From: SABI01 sp028532915
Lineage (GTDB): Bacteria; Spirochaetota; Spirochaetia; Sphaerochaetales; Sphaerochaetaceae
Length of the DNA stretch: 64,000 nt
Reading direction: 5' to 3'
Assembly: GCA_963677225.1 (NCBI GenBank)
Contig: OY781923.1
Location: 1-64,000 of the forward strand
The position numbers and the translations under genes were made by a program. The notes under the pieces were generated by a model. That model made no database searches. It was not told the origin of the DNA and saw nothing but the letters and a program-made list of their open reading frames with translations. Each line of letters starts with the position of its first letter. Position 1 is the stretch's first letter. This document shows, one piece after another, positions 1-7,315 of this stretch.

Positions 1-187
1 AATTGATTTATATTAAACACACTATTCATATTACAGCAAAAGAATTAAAATTCTTCATGTATTAGATTCCCGTAATAAATCAATTACTGCAAACTATACG
101 GATCGTACTAATGATTGTTTTGGGGAAGAATAGAAAATCAAGAGTCTGAAAAATTATCAGTTTTATGATAATGATGAAATAAATAGT

Positions 188-231
188 AAAAAAATCCTCC
201 CTGCGATACTCTACACGGGTATCACAGGGAG
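188..231 (-). terminator. Intrinsic terminator of the ABC importer operon
   Basis: An inverted repeat (arms CTCCCTG at 197-203 and CAGGGAG at 225-231, with an inner GATAC/GTATC pair) lies directly after the last permease gene. Read on the minus strand, the hairpin is followed by a seven-base T tract (188-194). The first 187 bases of the window are AT-rich and I see nothing in them. Confidence 0.85.
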
Positions 232-247
232 ACAAAGTAAAAATCCT

Positions 248-1126
248 CTATTCCGCCTGCTTTTCCAAGTGTAAATAAAAAACAGTAAACACGGAAGTAA
301 TTATCAACAGTACTACAGCTATCGCTGAAGCCTGACTAAATTCAAATGAGACAAATGCGGTTCGATATACATATGTTGACAATACTTCGGTTTCTCTTCC
401 CGGACCGCCTCCAGTAAGTAACCAGACAAGTGGAAATAATCTGAAAGTCCAAATAGTATCCAGGAGACAGACACTTTTTATGACAGGCATAATATAAGGT
501 ATTGTAATATTGAAAAATACTTGTCGGGAATTAGCACCATCAACTATTGCCGCCTCATTCAATGAATATGGAATACTTTGCATGGATGCAAGAAAACTTA
601 CCATCAAAAAGGGATATCCTCTCCACCAGCTTACAACTATAAGAGTAATCATTGCATAATTTTCATTACCCAGCCAATCAACCCATTCATCAATCAGGTT
701 CAAAGATTTGAAAATATAATTCAATATACCAAGAGGATTTAATAATAATTGCCAGTTTGAACAGACAACAACAGCTGTAAAAATCCAAGGCATGATCAAC
801 AATACTCGGAATATCCCGAGCACAATCGGATTGAGAGGTCTGTTTAACAGACTTGCAAATAGTAATCCCAAAAAGAGATGCCCCAAAACAGAAAGAACCG
901 TAAATTCAATCGTATTCCAAATGGTGGAATAAAATGATGGATCCGTGAAAAGATCATAATAATTGGAAAAACCAACATAGTTCGGATCCGTTGATACTAT
1001 TGCATTATCAAAAAAACTGAAATATACAGTATTAATAATCGGAATAAGCATCAGTATTACAAGGATCAGGATTACGGGCAACACATATAGGTATGGTGTA
1101 AATTTATAAGTTGCTGACAGCTTCAT
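248..1126 (-). CDS. Sugar ABC transporter permease, MalF/UgpA type
   Basis: Inner-membrane permease (292 aa) of a carbohydrate ABC importer, the first of the two channel subunits. About six hydrophobic segments are visible. The EAA loop that contacts the ATPase reads EAAIVDGANSRQVFF and ends IPYIMP, which is typical of the MalF side of CUT1-type importers. The ATG at 1126 is preceded by GGAG at 7 nt. It starts 4 bp after the stop of the second permease gene, so the two are translationally linked. No ATPase gene is nearby, so the importer probably borrows a shared MsmK-like ATPase encoded elsewhere (inference). Substrate unknown. Confidence 0.9.
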   Translation of the reverse strand: MKLSATYKFTPYLYVLPVILILVILMLIPIINTVYFSFFDNAIVSTDPNYVGFSNYYDLFTDPSFYSTIWNTIEFTVLSVLGHLFLGLLFASLLNRPLNPIVLGIFRVLLIMPWIFTAVVVCSNWQLLLNPLGILNYIFKSLNLIDEWVDWLGNENYAMITLIVVSWWRGYPFLMVSFLASMQSIPYSLNEAAIVDGANSRQVFFNITIPYIMPVIKSVCLLDTIWTFRLFPLVWLLTGGGPGRETEVLSTYVYRTAFVSFEFSQASAIAVVLLIITSVFTVFYLHLEKQAE

Positions 1127-1130
1127 TTCT

Positions 1131-1955
1131 TCACTCCTTCACCGATCCGGCCGTTAATCCTGACATAAAATAACGCTGAAGAATCAGGAAAATTAACAGT
1201 ACCGGAAAACTTCCTATCACTGACATAGCCATCATGGCAGTCCAATCCGTATTCAACTCTCCTATCATCAGGCTGATTCCAACGGGTATTGTTCGCTTTT
1301 CCATTGATCTGGTCAAAACCAAGGCAAATAGAAATTCATTCCAGGATAGAAGAAAAGTATAGATAAATGTTGAGATCATCCCAGGAATTGCCACCGGAGA
1401 TACGATCTTATAGAAAATCTTGAATAACCCACAACCTTCCATAATAGCAGCCTCATCCATGTCTATTGAAATGGTATTGTAATAGCTATTCATCATTAAA
1501 AAACTGTAAGGCAAAGCAAATGACAGATACGTGATTATCAAGCCTATCGTGGTATCATATAACCGAAATTTTACTATCAACGCAAAATATGGAATAACAA
1601 TGACAACAGGGGGAATCATTTGAGTAATAATTATATATAATTTCATCAACCCTGATCCTTTAAATTTGAATCTGGAAAAACTATATCCTGCTAAAGATCC
1701 TAAGAACAGAGCAACCAAAGATACCGCAATACTTATCAGATAGCTATTTAGAAAAAATGTCCTATCACGTTCCGAAGCAAATATTTCTTTGTAAGATTGC
1801 AAATCTGCTACAGAAGGAAATATTTTTGGAGGGACAGCAAATATTTCTATATTTTTTTTCATTGAAGTCACAACCATCCAGAAAATTGGAAACACTATAA
1901 TTATAGTCAACAACCCCAAAATTGCATAAGTTCTAACAGCTTTTCTCTGATTCAT
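1131..1955 (-). CDS. Sugar ABC transporter permease, MalG/UgpE type
   Basis: Second inner-membrane permease subunit (274 aa) of the same importer. It has six predicted helices. The EAA loop EAAIMEGCGLFKIFYKIV leads into SPVAIPG, diagnostic of the MalG/AraQ side of carbohydrate importers. The frame opens at a TTG (1967), but an AGGAG abuts that codon with no spacing, so the ATG at 1955 (MNQRK) is the better start even though its spacing of 12 nt is long. It lies between the binding-protein gene (63-74 bp upstream) and the MalF-type gene (4 bp downstream), all in one minus-strand operon. Confidence 0.88.
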   Translation of the reverse strand: MNQRKAVRTYAILGLLTIIIVFPIFWMVVTSMKKNIEIFAVPPKIFPSVADLQSYKEIFASERDRTFFLNSYLISIAVSLVALFLGSLAGYSFSRFKFKGSGLMKLYIIITQMIPPVVIVIPYFALIVKFRLYDTTIGLIITYLSFALPYSFLMMNSYYNTISIDMDEAAIMEGCGLFKIFYKIVSPVAIPGMISTFIYTFLLSWNEFLFALVLTRSMEKRTIPVGISLMIGELNTDWTAMMAMSVIGSFPVLLIFLILQRYFMSGLTAGSVKE

Positions 1956-2029
1956 ACCTGTCGACAACTCCTAATATAACAAGTTCTGGCCAATACATAT
2001 ATTGACCAGAACTAAATTTAAAATTCTGA

Positions 2030-3298
2030 TTATTCAAACAATTCATCCCAACCTGCATCTATAGCTTTGATTGTCTCATCAACACTTTGAGCTCCCTTCA
2101 AAAGCTTCTGCATTTCAAGAGTAAAGATTTCCCAGCTTGCGGCTGCATTCGGAGTAAGCATCAATTCTTCCACAGCCTCATCGTTCTGAATAATCGAAGA
2201 AACGGTCTGCAAAAGAGGGTCTTCATCAAGGAACGATGTATCCGCATTCACGTTTCCTGGAATCATACTTGAAGCTTTAGCAATTTTTTCTGAATACTCA
2301 GGTCTTGCAAGGAATTCAATAAATTTCCAAGCCTCTTCTTTATTTTCACTAGCCTCAGCAATAGCAACATCCCAGCCAAGTAGTCGGTATGCCCGTTTAG
2401 AAAGATATGGGACCGGGGCAACGCCGAAGTTCAAATCAGGATTATTTCTTCTCACCGAAGTAATATGGTTGGAGGCCATAATCATAAAGCCGATTCTGCC
2501 AGTAGCGAAATCTTCAACCTTTGTATTTGATAATTTTGAGAAAATTCCAGGATTCAAAACTCCATCTTCATTAAGCGTCTCAATAAATTCAAGAGTGGCT
2601 CTCATTTCAGGAGACTCGATATTCGATGTCCCATCTGATTTTATCGTACGTCCACCTGCCGTATACAATAGAGGATAAACCTCTACTATCGGGCTATTTG
2701 TCGGGGCCTGTACGGACATTGCAAAGGCGAGACCGTACTGATTTTCATCTTCATTTGTGATCTTCAGCGCAGCATCTCTCAACTCATCCCAGGTTTCAGG
2801 AACTTTTGTAATCCCATTGGCTGACATTAAATCCTCGTTATAGAACAAGACAAAAGGAAGAGATGTGAGGGGAACCAAATATGGTGATCCGTCAATAGCT
2901 GGAAGAGAAACAAGATCGTCTTTCTTTATTGTATTCGATGCTTGGGAATAATAGTTATCAAGAGGTTCGAGAATTCCCATCGAAACAAATTCAGTCACCC
3001 ATGGAGGATTGACTGCCAACACATCAGCCCCAACACCGACAGCGTTATTCTGAATGATTGTTTCACGCACTTTTCCAAATGGCATATTAACAAGTTCGAC
3101 TGAAATGCCAGGATTCTCCGCTTCAAAATCATTAATTATTTCATCAAAAACTTCATGCCCGATCTCTTCAGCAAACCACTGAAGAAACTCAATAGTCACA
3201 GACTCTTCTCCACTCTCATCTTCCTGAGAACCTCCTGCAAACACCGGAAAAAACGAAAGTAAGCATAACAACAAACACCATACTACGGTTTTTCTCAT
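2030..3298 (-). CDS. Sugar ABC transporter solute-binding protein
   Basis: Extracytoplasmic sugar-binding protein (422 aa, SBP_bac_1 / family 1) that delivers substrate to the two permeases downstream. A hydrophobic signal peptide ends at FPVFAGGSQED. There is no lipobox Cys, a pattern common for spirochaete binding proteins. The body shows family features such as the PFGKVRETI segment and a C-terminal EAWKFIEFLARPEY motif. The frame can open at a TTG at 3304, but GGAGG sits 6 nt before the ATG at 3298, which decides the start. First gene of the operon, divergent from the GntR/LacI-type regulator, which probably controls it. Substrate cannot be read from the sequence. Confidence 0.9.
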   Translation of the reverse strand: MRKTVVWCLLLCLLSFFPVFAGGSQEDESGEESVTIEFLQWFAEEIGHEVFDEIINDFEAENPGISVELVNMPFGKVRETIIQNNAVGVGADVLAVNPPWVTEFVSMGILEPLDNYYSQASNTIKKDDLVSLPAIDGSPYLVPLTSLPFVLFYNEDLMSANGITKVPETWDELRDAALKITNEDENQYGLAFAMSVQAPTNSPIVEVYPLLYTAGGRTIKSDGTSNIESPEMRATLEFIETLNEDGVLNPGIFSKLSNTKVEDFATGRIGFMIMASNHITSVRRNNPDLNFGVAPVPYLSKRAYRLLGWDVAIAEASENKEEAWKFIEFLARPEYSEKIAKASSMIPGNVNADTSFLDEDPLLQTVSSIIQNDEAVEELMLTPNAAASWEIFTLEMQKLLKGAQSVDETIKAIDAGWDELFE

Positions 3299-3328
3299 AA
3301 ACAACCTCCTTAGTTATTTAATATAAGT

Positions 3329-3340
3329 AAGTAATTACTT
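3329..3340. promoter_or_regulatory. Perfect 12-bp palindrome in the importer leader
   Basis: AAGTAATTACTT is self-complementary. It lies about 20 bp downstream of the candidate minus-strand -10 box and about 30 bp before the binding-protein start. A repressor bound here would block transcription of the importer. The divergent regulator gene is the obvious candidate ligand (inference). A second inverted repeat, CAGGAA (3431-3436) with TTCCTG (3444-3449), lies in the middle of the divergent region. Confidence 0.45.
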
Positions 3341-3360
3341 TTATCTTGTCTCCTAAAACT

Positions 3361-3387
3361 TTTATACCAACAAAACACTCCAATCAA
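3361..3387 (-). promoter_or_regulatory. Candidate promoter of the ABC importer operon
   Basis: On the minus strand, a -35-like TTGATT (3382-3387) and a -10-like TATAAA (3361-3366) are separated by 15 bp; shifting the -35 by one base to TTTGAT gives 16 bp. It is placed correctly for the binding-protein gene that starts at 3298. Seen by eye only. Confidence 0.4.
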
Positions 3388-3544
3388 ATTTTTAATGAAA
3401 ATAGGTCATTCCAAGTAATTTCTTCAAATACAGGAAGTACCGATTCCTGAATATACAAGAAGTTTATAATCTAAGATTTCATTTGTCAAATAAAATATTA
3501 CAAAAAACACACATAACTATAACATAAACATTACTACAAATTTG

Positions 3545-3574
3545 TTGATTGTTTACATGAATTCAATGTATAAT
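3545..3574 (+). promoter_or_regulatory. Candidate promoter of the regulator gene (possibly leaderless)
   Basis: TTGATT (3545-3550) and a consensus TATAAT (3569-3574) are spaced 18 bp apart. The predicted transcript start (about 3581) falls within two bases of the ATG at 3583. No Shine-Dalgarno sequence is visible, so the regulator mRNA may be leaderless. Confidence 0.45.
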
Positions 3575-3582
3575 AACATTTG

Positions 3583-4680
3583 ATGGAAAAGACCAAACGA
3601 CCTTTATCAGTACATATTTACTCTGAACTTTTAAATTTATTGGCTGATCCTGTATATCAGGTGAAAGATTCATTTCCTTCTGAATTGGAACTTGCGTCAA
3701 GATATAAAGTTTCCCGCCCTACAATTCACAAGGCAGTCACAAAGCTTCAAGAAGAAGGCTATCTTGAATCGAAAGCAAGGTCAGGAAGTATTATCATCAA
3801 AAAACCCGCAGGCAAACAAAATTCGTTCACGTTCGGATTGATCCTTCCTTTTCTAAATAAGAAAGGTCTTTTCCCTCAATTGGCTCAGTCACTCGCAGAA
3901 AAATCCAGTGAATATAACTTCAATATCATTTGGGGAGGTCAATTCCAATCTATTGCACTGAACGCAGACCAATTGAATCATATGGCCGATTTTTATATTC
4001 AACAGCATGTAGATGGTGTCTTCTTTTCTCCGGTCGAGCTATCTCCATCCTGCAAAGAAATCAATACTCAAATAGTCACTAAACTGAAAAAGGAGAAAAT
4101 CCCGATTATCTTGGTGGATTCAAATTACATTGAATACCCCAAGAATAATGAAGTAGATGTTGTTAGGATCGACAACCAGAGAGCAGGCTATGCTTTAGCA
4201 GAACACTTCATTGCAAAAGGGGCTGAGCGTATTGATTTTTGCATGCTTCCATTCACTGGAGAAACAGTAAAAATGCGTTTACGGGGAGTTTGGAGCGGCC
4301 TTTCCTCACATGGATTTTCTCCAAAAGAAAGCTGGATACATATCGTCAATGACGAAAAAGAATTTTTGAAAGATTTAATTGATTCTAAAGCAAAGAATCT
4401 TATCTGCAGCAATGATGCACTGGCAATAAGAATCATCAGCATCTTAACGAAAAATGGATTTTCATTACCGGAAGATTTTTCTATTGCAGGCTTTGACAAT
4501 TCTGAAAGTTCAAAAATAGTTATTCCTTCGTTAACAACAATAGAACAACCTTGCGATATCCTTGCAGACCTTGCAATAAAAACAATGATTGAACGAATCC
4601 ATTCTCCTCAAGCCCCGATCCGTGAAGTTTTATCGAACTTCAGGCTAATTGAACGGGAATCAACGAATTGTATATCTTAA
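3583..4680 (+). CDS. Transcriptional regulator, GntR DNA-binding head with LacI-type sensor
   Basis: AraR-like hybrid regulator (365 aa). Residues about 5-75 form a GntR winged helix (FPSELELASRYKVSRPTIHKAV, then LQEEGYLESKARSGSI). The remainder is a LacI/periplasmic-binding-protein sensor domain (FTFGLILPF, VDGVFFSP, IPIILVDSN, then DFSIAGFDNSESSK near the end). Such proteins repress sugar uptake operons and release DNA when they bind the sugar or a phosphorylated form. It is divergent from the ABC importer, so local control is likely (inference). The ATG at 3583 is preferred to the TTG one codon earlier. Confidence 0.85.
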   Translation: MEKTKRPLSVHIYSELLNLLADPVYQVKDSFPSELELASRYKVSRPTIHKAVTKLQEEGYLESKARSGSIIIKKPAGKQNSFTFGLILPFLNKKGLFPQLAQSLAEKSSEYNFNIIWGGQFQSIALNADQLNHMADFYIQQHVDGVFFSPVELSPSCKEINTQIVTKLKKEKIPIILVDSNYIEYPKNNEVDVVRIDNQRAGYALAEHFIAKGAERIDFCMLPFTGETVKMRLRGVWSGLSSHGFSPKESWIHIVNDEKEFLKDLIDSKAKNLICSNDALAIRIISILTKNGFSLPEDFSIAGFDNSESSKIVIPSLTTIEQPCDILADLAIKTMIERIHSPQAPIREVLSNFRLIERESTNCIS

Positions 4681-4750
4681 CTCTAATAGATATTTTCAAA
4701 TATCCATTCAACATCATACAATCATAGTCGATCAATCATAATCAACTGAC

Positions 4751-4796
4751 AAAAAAAAACAAGGCAAGCAGGACACCCCTTTCAAAGAGCGCCCTG
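4751..4796 (-). terminator. Probable terminator of the Kelch/outer-membrane operon
   Basis: In minus-strand RNA the stretch complementary to about 4770-4795 folds into a stem of about ten pairs that relies on several G-U wobbles, so it forms well only in that orientation. A run of nine U follows about 10 nt later (minus strand near 4752-4760). It sits between the convergent ends of the regulator and the outer-membrane gene. Confidence 0.5.
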
Positions 4797-4823
4797 TTTA
4801 GTGTTATCAGTTTTCAGGTCAAT

Positions 4824-5750
4824 CTACAGTTCTACACTGATCGAGAATCCTGTGAACTGTTCACGCTTGTTGTAGAAATTGTTCATGAGAGATCTGCCGT
4901 CATAGAAATTATAGGCAACTCTCAGTGCCATACCCTCTACAGCTCCGTCTGTCTCCAGTCCGACCTCCAGAGAATAACATGGCATCCAGTCCAGCTCTTC
5001 CCAGTAGGTGATATGACCGGCGGCATACATGCTTGTATCGAAAATCTTCGGAGATTTGATCTCTGCTCCCACTGCGAACCATGTGTAGGCATCACGGGCC
5101 GGTTTTATCTGTCTAGTACCCAGAGGATCTTCTCCAGGCCAGAAGAAATAGTAATCTCCGTAGATAAGCAATGTGTCATCAAGCCATCCGATATCCAGAA
5201 GATTGAGAGGCTTCAGAGCGAGAGATATTCCGAAATCGTCTCTTACGTATGCTGAGGCGACCATATTGGCAGTAGGATCATAGTCTATAGACGAATCCCC
5301 ATCTCCCGATGTATCGATCTCATCACCTGCATGGGTACAGATATGGTGGCGGGAGATTCTTGCCGTGATCCAGTCTGACGGACTGAGAACGAGGCCTACC
5401 GAATAGATGCCGTCAACGGCCAGCAGATCATTGCTTGATCCTTCCATGAAAAGCGGTATGGTCACCCAGAGATCCAGCTGGGCCCCGATATCGGGATTGT
5501 CGGTTTTTCTCAGAGAAAAGAGCGAGAACCGTGATCCGACTGTTATATCGAGCCTCTCGTCCGAATCAAGGGCAACCTCATTGATCGAAAGATCTCTGAC
5601 ATCTGCTGAAAAGCGCGAAGAGAACGGATCGGCGATGTAGTTCGGATAGAAGAATTCACCATCAAGAAGGTTGAACTCCCAGCCCTCATCAGAGGCCGCA
5701 AGCGGAAACAATATAATTACAAGCAAAGTCAATACAATCAATCTTTTCAT
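4824..5750 (-). CDS. Putative outer-membrane beta-barrel protein (DUF1207-like)
   Basis: 308 aa with a clear signal peptide (MKRLIVLTLLVIILF, cleavage near PLAAS). The mature part is rich in alternating hydrophobic and aromatic strands and ends in the aromatic strand FTGFSISVEL, as barrel proteins do. The early segment PNYIADPFSSRFSADVRD resembles the opening motif of DUF1207 proteins, as I recall it. The ATG at 5750 is chosen because GGAGG lies 7 nt upstream; nine earlier codons in frame are unlikely to be used. It follows the Kelch lipoprotein stop by only 2 bp, and its ribosome-binding site lies inside that gene, which implies translational coupling. Function unknown. Confidence 0.7.
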   Translation of the reverse strand: MKRLIVLTLLVIILFPLAASDEGWEFNLLDGEFFYPNYIADPFSSRFSADVRDLSINEVALDSDERLDITVGSRFSLFSLRKTDNPDIGAQLDLWVTIPLFMEGSSNDLLAVDGIYSVGLVLSPSDWITARISRHHICTHAGDEIDTSGDGDSSIDYDPTANMVASAYVRDDFGISLALKPLNLLDIGWLDDTLLIYGDYYFFWPGEDPLGTRQIKPARDAYTWFAVGAEIKSPKIFDTSMYAAGHITYWEELDWMPCYSLEVGLETDGAVEGMALRVAYNFYDGRSLMNNFYNKREQFTGFSISVEL

Positions 5751-5752
5751 GA

Positions 5753-6874
5753 CTATTCCTCCACCTCTGCTGTCCATACATCATCCTTTGTACCGGTATA
5801 GGACCACCCTCCGAGAATCCAGATCTTCTCCCCGTCACCGGCATCAAACACTTGTGCTGTATAACCGTGCCTGGGACCATAGCCCGAACCGGCAGAATCC
5901 AAGGACCATGAATCGGAGGTGTAGTCATACGTCCAGGTCGAGTAAAAATCATCGTAATCCATACTGTATTCCCGTTTGACATCAGCACCGCTGAAAAGGA
6001 AGAATCTTCCATCGTAATTGACCATTTTCATCATTGCTCTATTGCCGTAGGAAGATCCTCCCGGACGGCTCATCTTTTCGACAGTATTATTTACAGTATC
6101 GAATCTTCTGATCTTCTTCCAATCGGTCTGATCGACCTGTGCAAGTTCGTAATCAGAAGTGTATCCTCCCTGAATATAGATGTAATCTCCATCTGTTGCG
6201 ACCGCCATCGCTGCACGCTCTTTGAGAATCTCCCTATCCTCATCCGACAACGAGACTTCCGTCCAGGTCTCCCCGTCGGCCGATTTCCAGATATCATCAT
6301 AATAATAAGTACCGTTCTTTCTTCCGCCTATGACATAGATCGTATCATTTACCACAACTGCCGCATGATAGGCTCTGTCTCCGAATGCGGCATCAGCGGT
6401 AACTTCAGTCCAGTTCTCCCCGTCGGTAGATGACCACACATCGCTCATATAATGGTTTGTATCTTCATCATTATCATCCTCATCCACAGCGAATCCGCCG
6501 ATCAGATACATGGTATCGTTGAGAACGACAACACAATGACCTGCCCGGCCTTTCCACGGAGCATCCGAAGTCGCATTGACCCAGGTTGCACCGTCCTGAG
6601 AATACCATACATCCTCCAGATAGCTGTCCGAGGAAATATCCTGATACCCGTATCCGCCGAAAACCCACAGTTTTCCGTCGTAAACGGTCGACGCATGCTT
6701 ATACCGTGAAGACCATCCGTCCGTAAAGGAAAGTTGTGACCATGTCAGCTGCCCGTCATATTCGTTCTGCCCGTATTTATCATCGGGCGGATAAGTGGAC
6801 CATGAATCACAGCCTGTCAGGACAGTCATCAGAATGATCGAAATAATTAAAGATATGTGAAGACCTTTGTTCAC
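5753..6874 (-). CDS. Kelch-repeat beta-propeller lipoprotein
   Basis: 373 aa. The N-terminus is a lipoprotein signal with lipobox LTGC (Cys22), so the mature protein is probably membrane-anchored. The body is a Kelch propeller: repeated strands such as YDGKLWVFGGY, LNDTMYLIGGF, VNDTIYVIGGR and EKIWILGGW, separated by DVW-S-DG-TW units, give about six blades. Propellers of this kind mostly bind proteins or glycans; no enzymatic residues are evident. The start is GTG at 6874 with GGAGG at 6 nt. It forms a coupled two-gene unit with the downstream outer-membrane protein, suggesting a shared envelope role (inference). Confidence 0.8.
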   Translation of the reverse strand: MNKGLHISLIISIILMTVLTGCDSWSTYPPDDKYGQNEYDGQLTWSQLSFTDGWSSRYKHASTVYDGKLWVFGGYGYQDISSDSYLEDVWYSQDGATWVNATSDAPWKGRAGHCVVVLNDTMYLIGGFAVDEDDNDEDTNHYMSDVWSSTDGENWTEVTADAAFGDRAYHAAVVVNDTIYVIGGRKNGTYYYDDIWKSADGETWTEVSLSDEDREILKERAAMAVATDGDYIYIQGGYTSDYELAQVDQTDWKKIRRFDTVNNTVEKMSRPGGSSYGNRAMMKMVNYDGRFFLFSGADVKREYSMDYDDFYSTWTYDYTSDSWSLDSAGSGYGPRHGYTAQVFDAGDGEKIWILGGWSYTGTKDDVWTAEVEE

Positions 6875-7315
6875 ACGGAACCTCCATCAATATGCTATAG
6901 AGTGCTTTATTATTCGCTTTTTTGTATTATTTCGATACGTTAATTTCATACCGGGAAAACAACACAGGGAAAACCAAATCATTTCACACGAATCTATCAT
7001 AAAATATCTCGGGGAAACACCGATTACCGGTAAACACTTTATCATACAGACACCGACTTTTGGAAGAGTAAAATACCATGCAAAGCTCTTCTTCCGGGAA
7101 AGTGAAAAACAGATAACATGAAGACAATCAGATCGAATATTGACCGGCTCTCAGTAAACACCCTATCCGAACCTTTAAGGCATACATGAGACAAAAAAAC
7201 TGTGTCGAGATGGTAATTCTCCTGCTTTTACTTCTCACTACTGTGATATTGTCACTTTACGCTCCTGTGTCATTCTCTTATATATTACTCAAGTATTTGA
7301 CAAAGAGGAGCTGAA
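6875..7315. other. Divergent intergenic region (441 bp)
   Basis: No convincing coding sequence; an 84-codon frame here has no ribosome-binding site and no recognisable composition. It holds the promoters of the Kelch gene (minus) and the CoA-disulfide-reductase gene (plus). GTAAACAC followed by a TATC tail occurs twice as a direct repeat (about 7030 and 7153), of unknown meaning. Confidence 0.5.
7243..7284 (+). promoter_or_regulatory. Candidate promoter and inverted repeat for the CoA-disulfide-reductase gene
   Basis: TTTACG (7256-7261) and TATATA (7279-7284) are 17 bp apart and lie about 30 bp before the start codon. Just upstream of the -35 box, GTGA and TCAC (7243-7255) form an inverted repeat with a 5-bp spacer, a possible site for a redox or CRP/FNR-family regulator. 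The spacing fits neither the CRP nor the FNR consensus exactly. Confidence 0.35.

Noticed and set aside
6867..7121. 84-codon plus-strand frame in the divergent region
   Set aside because: Starts at the Kelch start codon on the other strand, no ribosome-binding site, composition unlike neighbouring proteins.
7243..7255. True CRP or FNR site before the CoA-disulfide-reductase gene
   Set aside because: GTGA-N5-TCAC does not match the N6 spacing of CRP sites or the TTGAT-N4-ATCAA form of FNR, so it is kept only as an unassigned inverted repeat.
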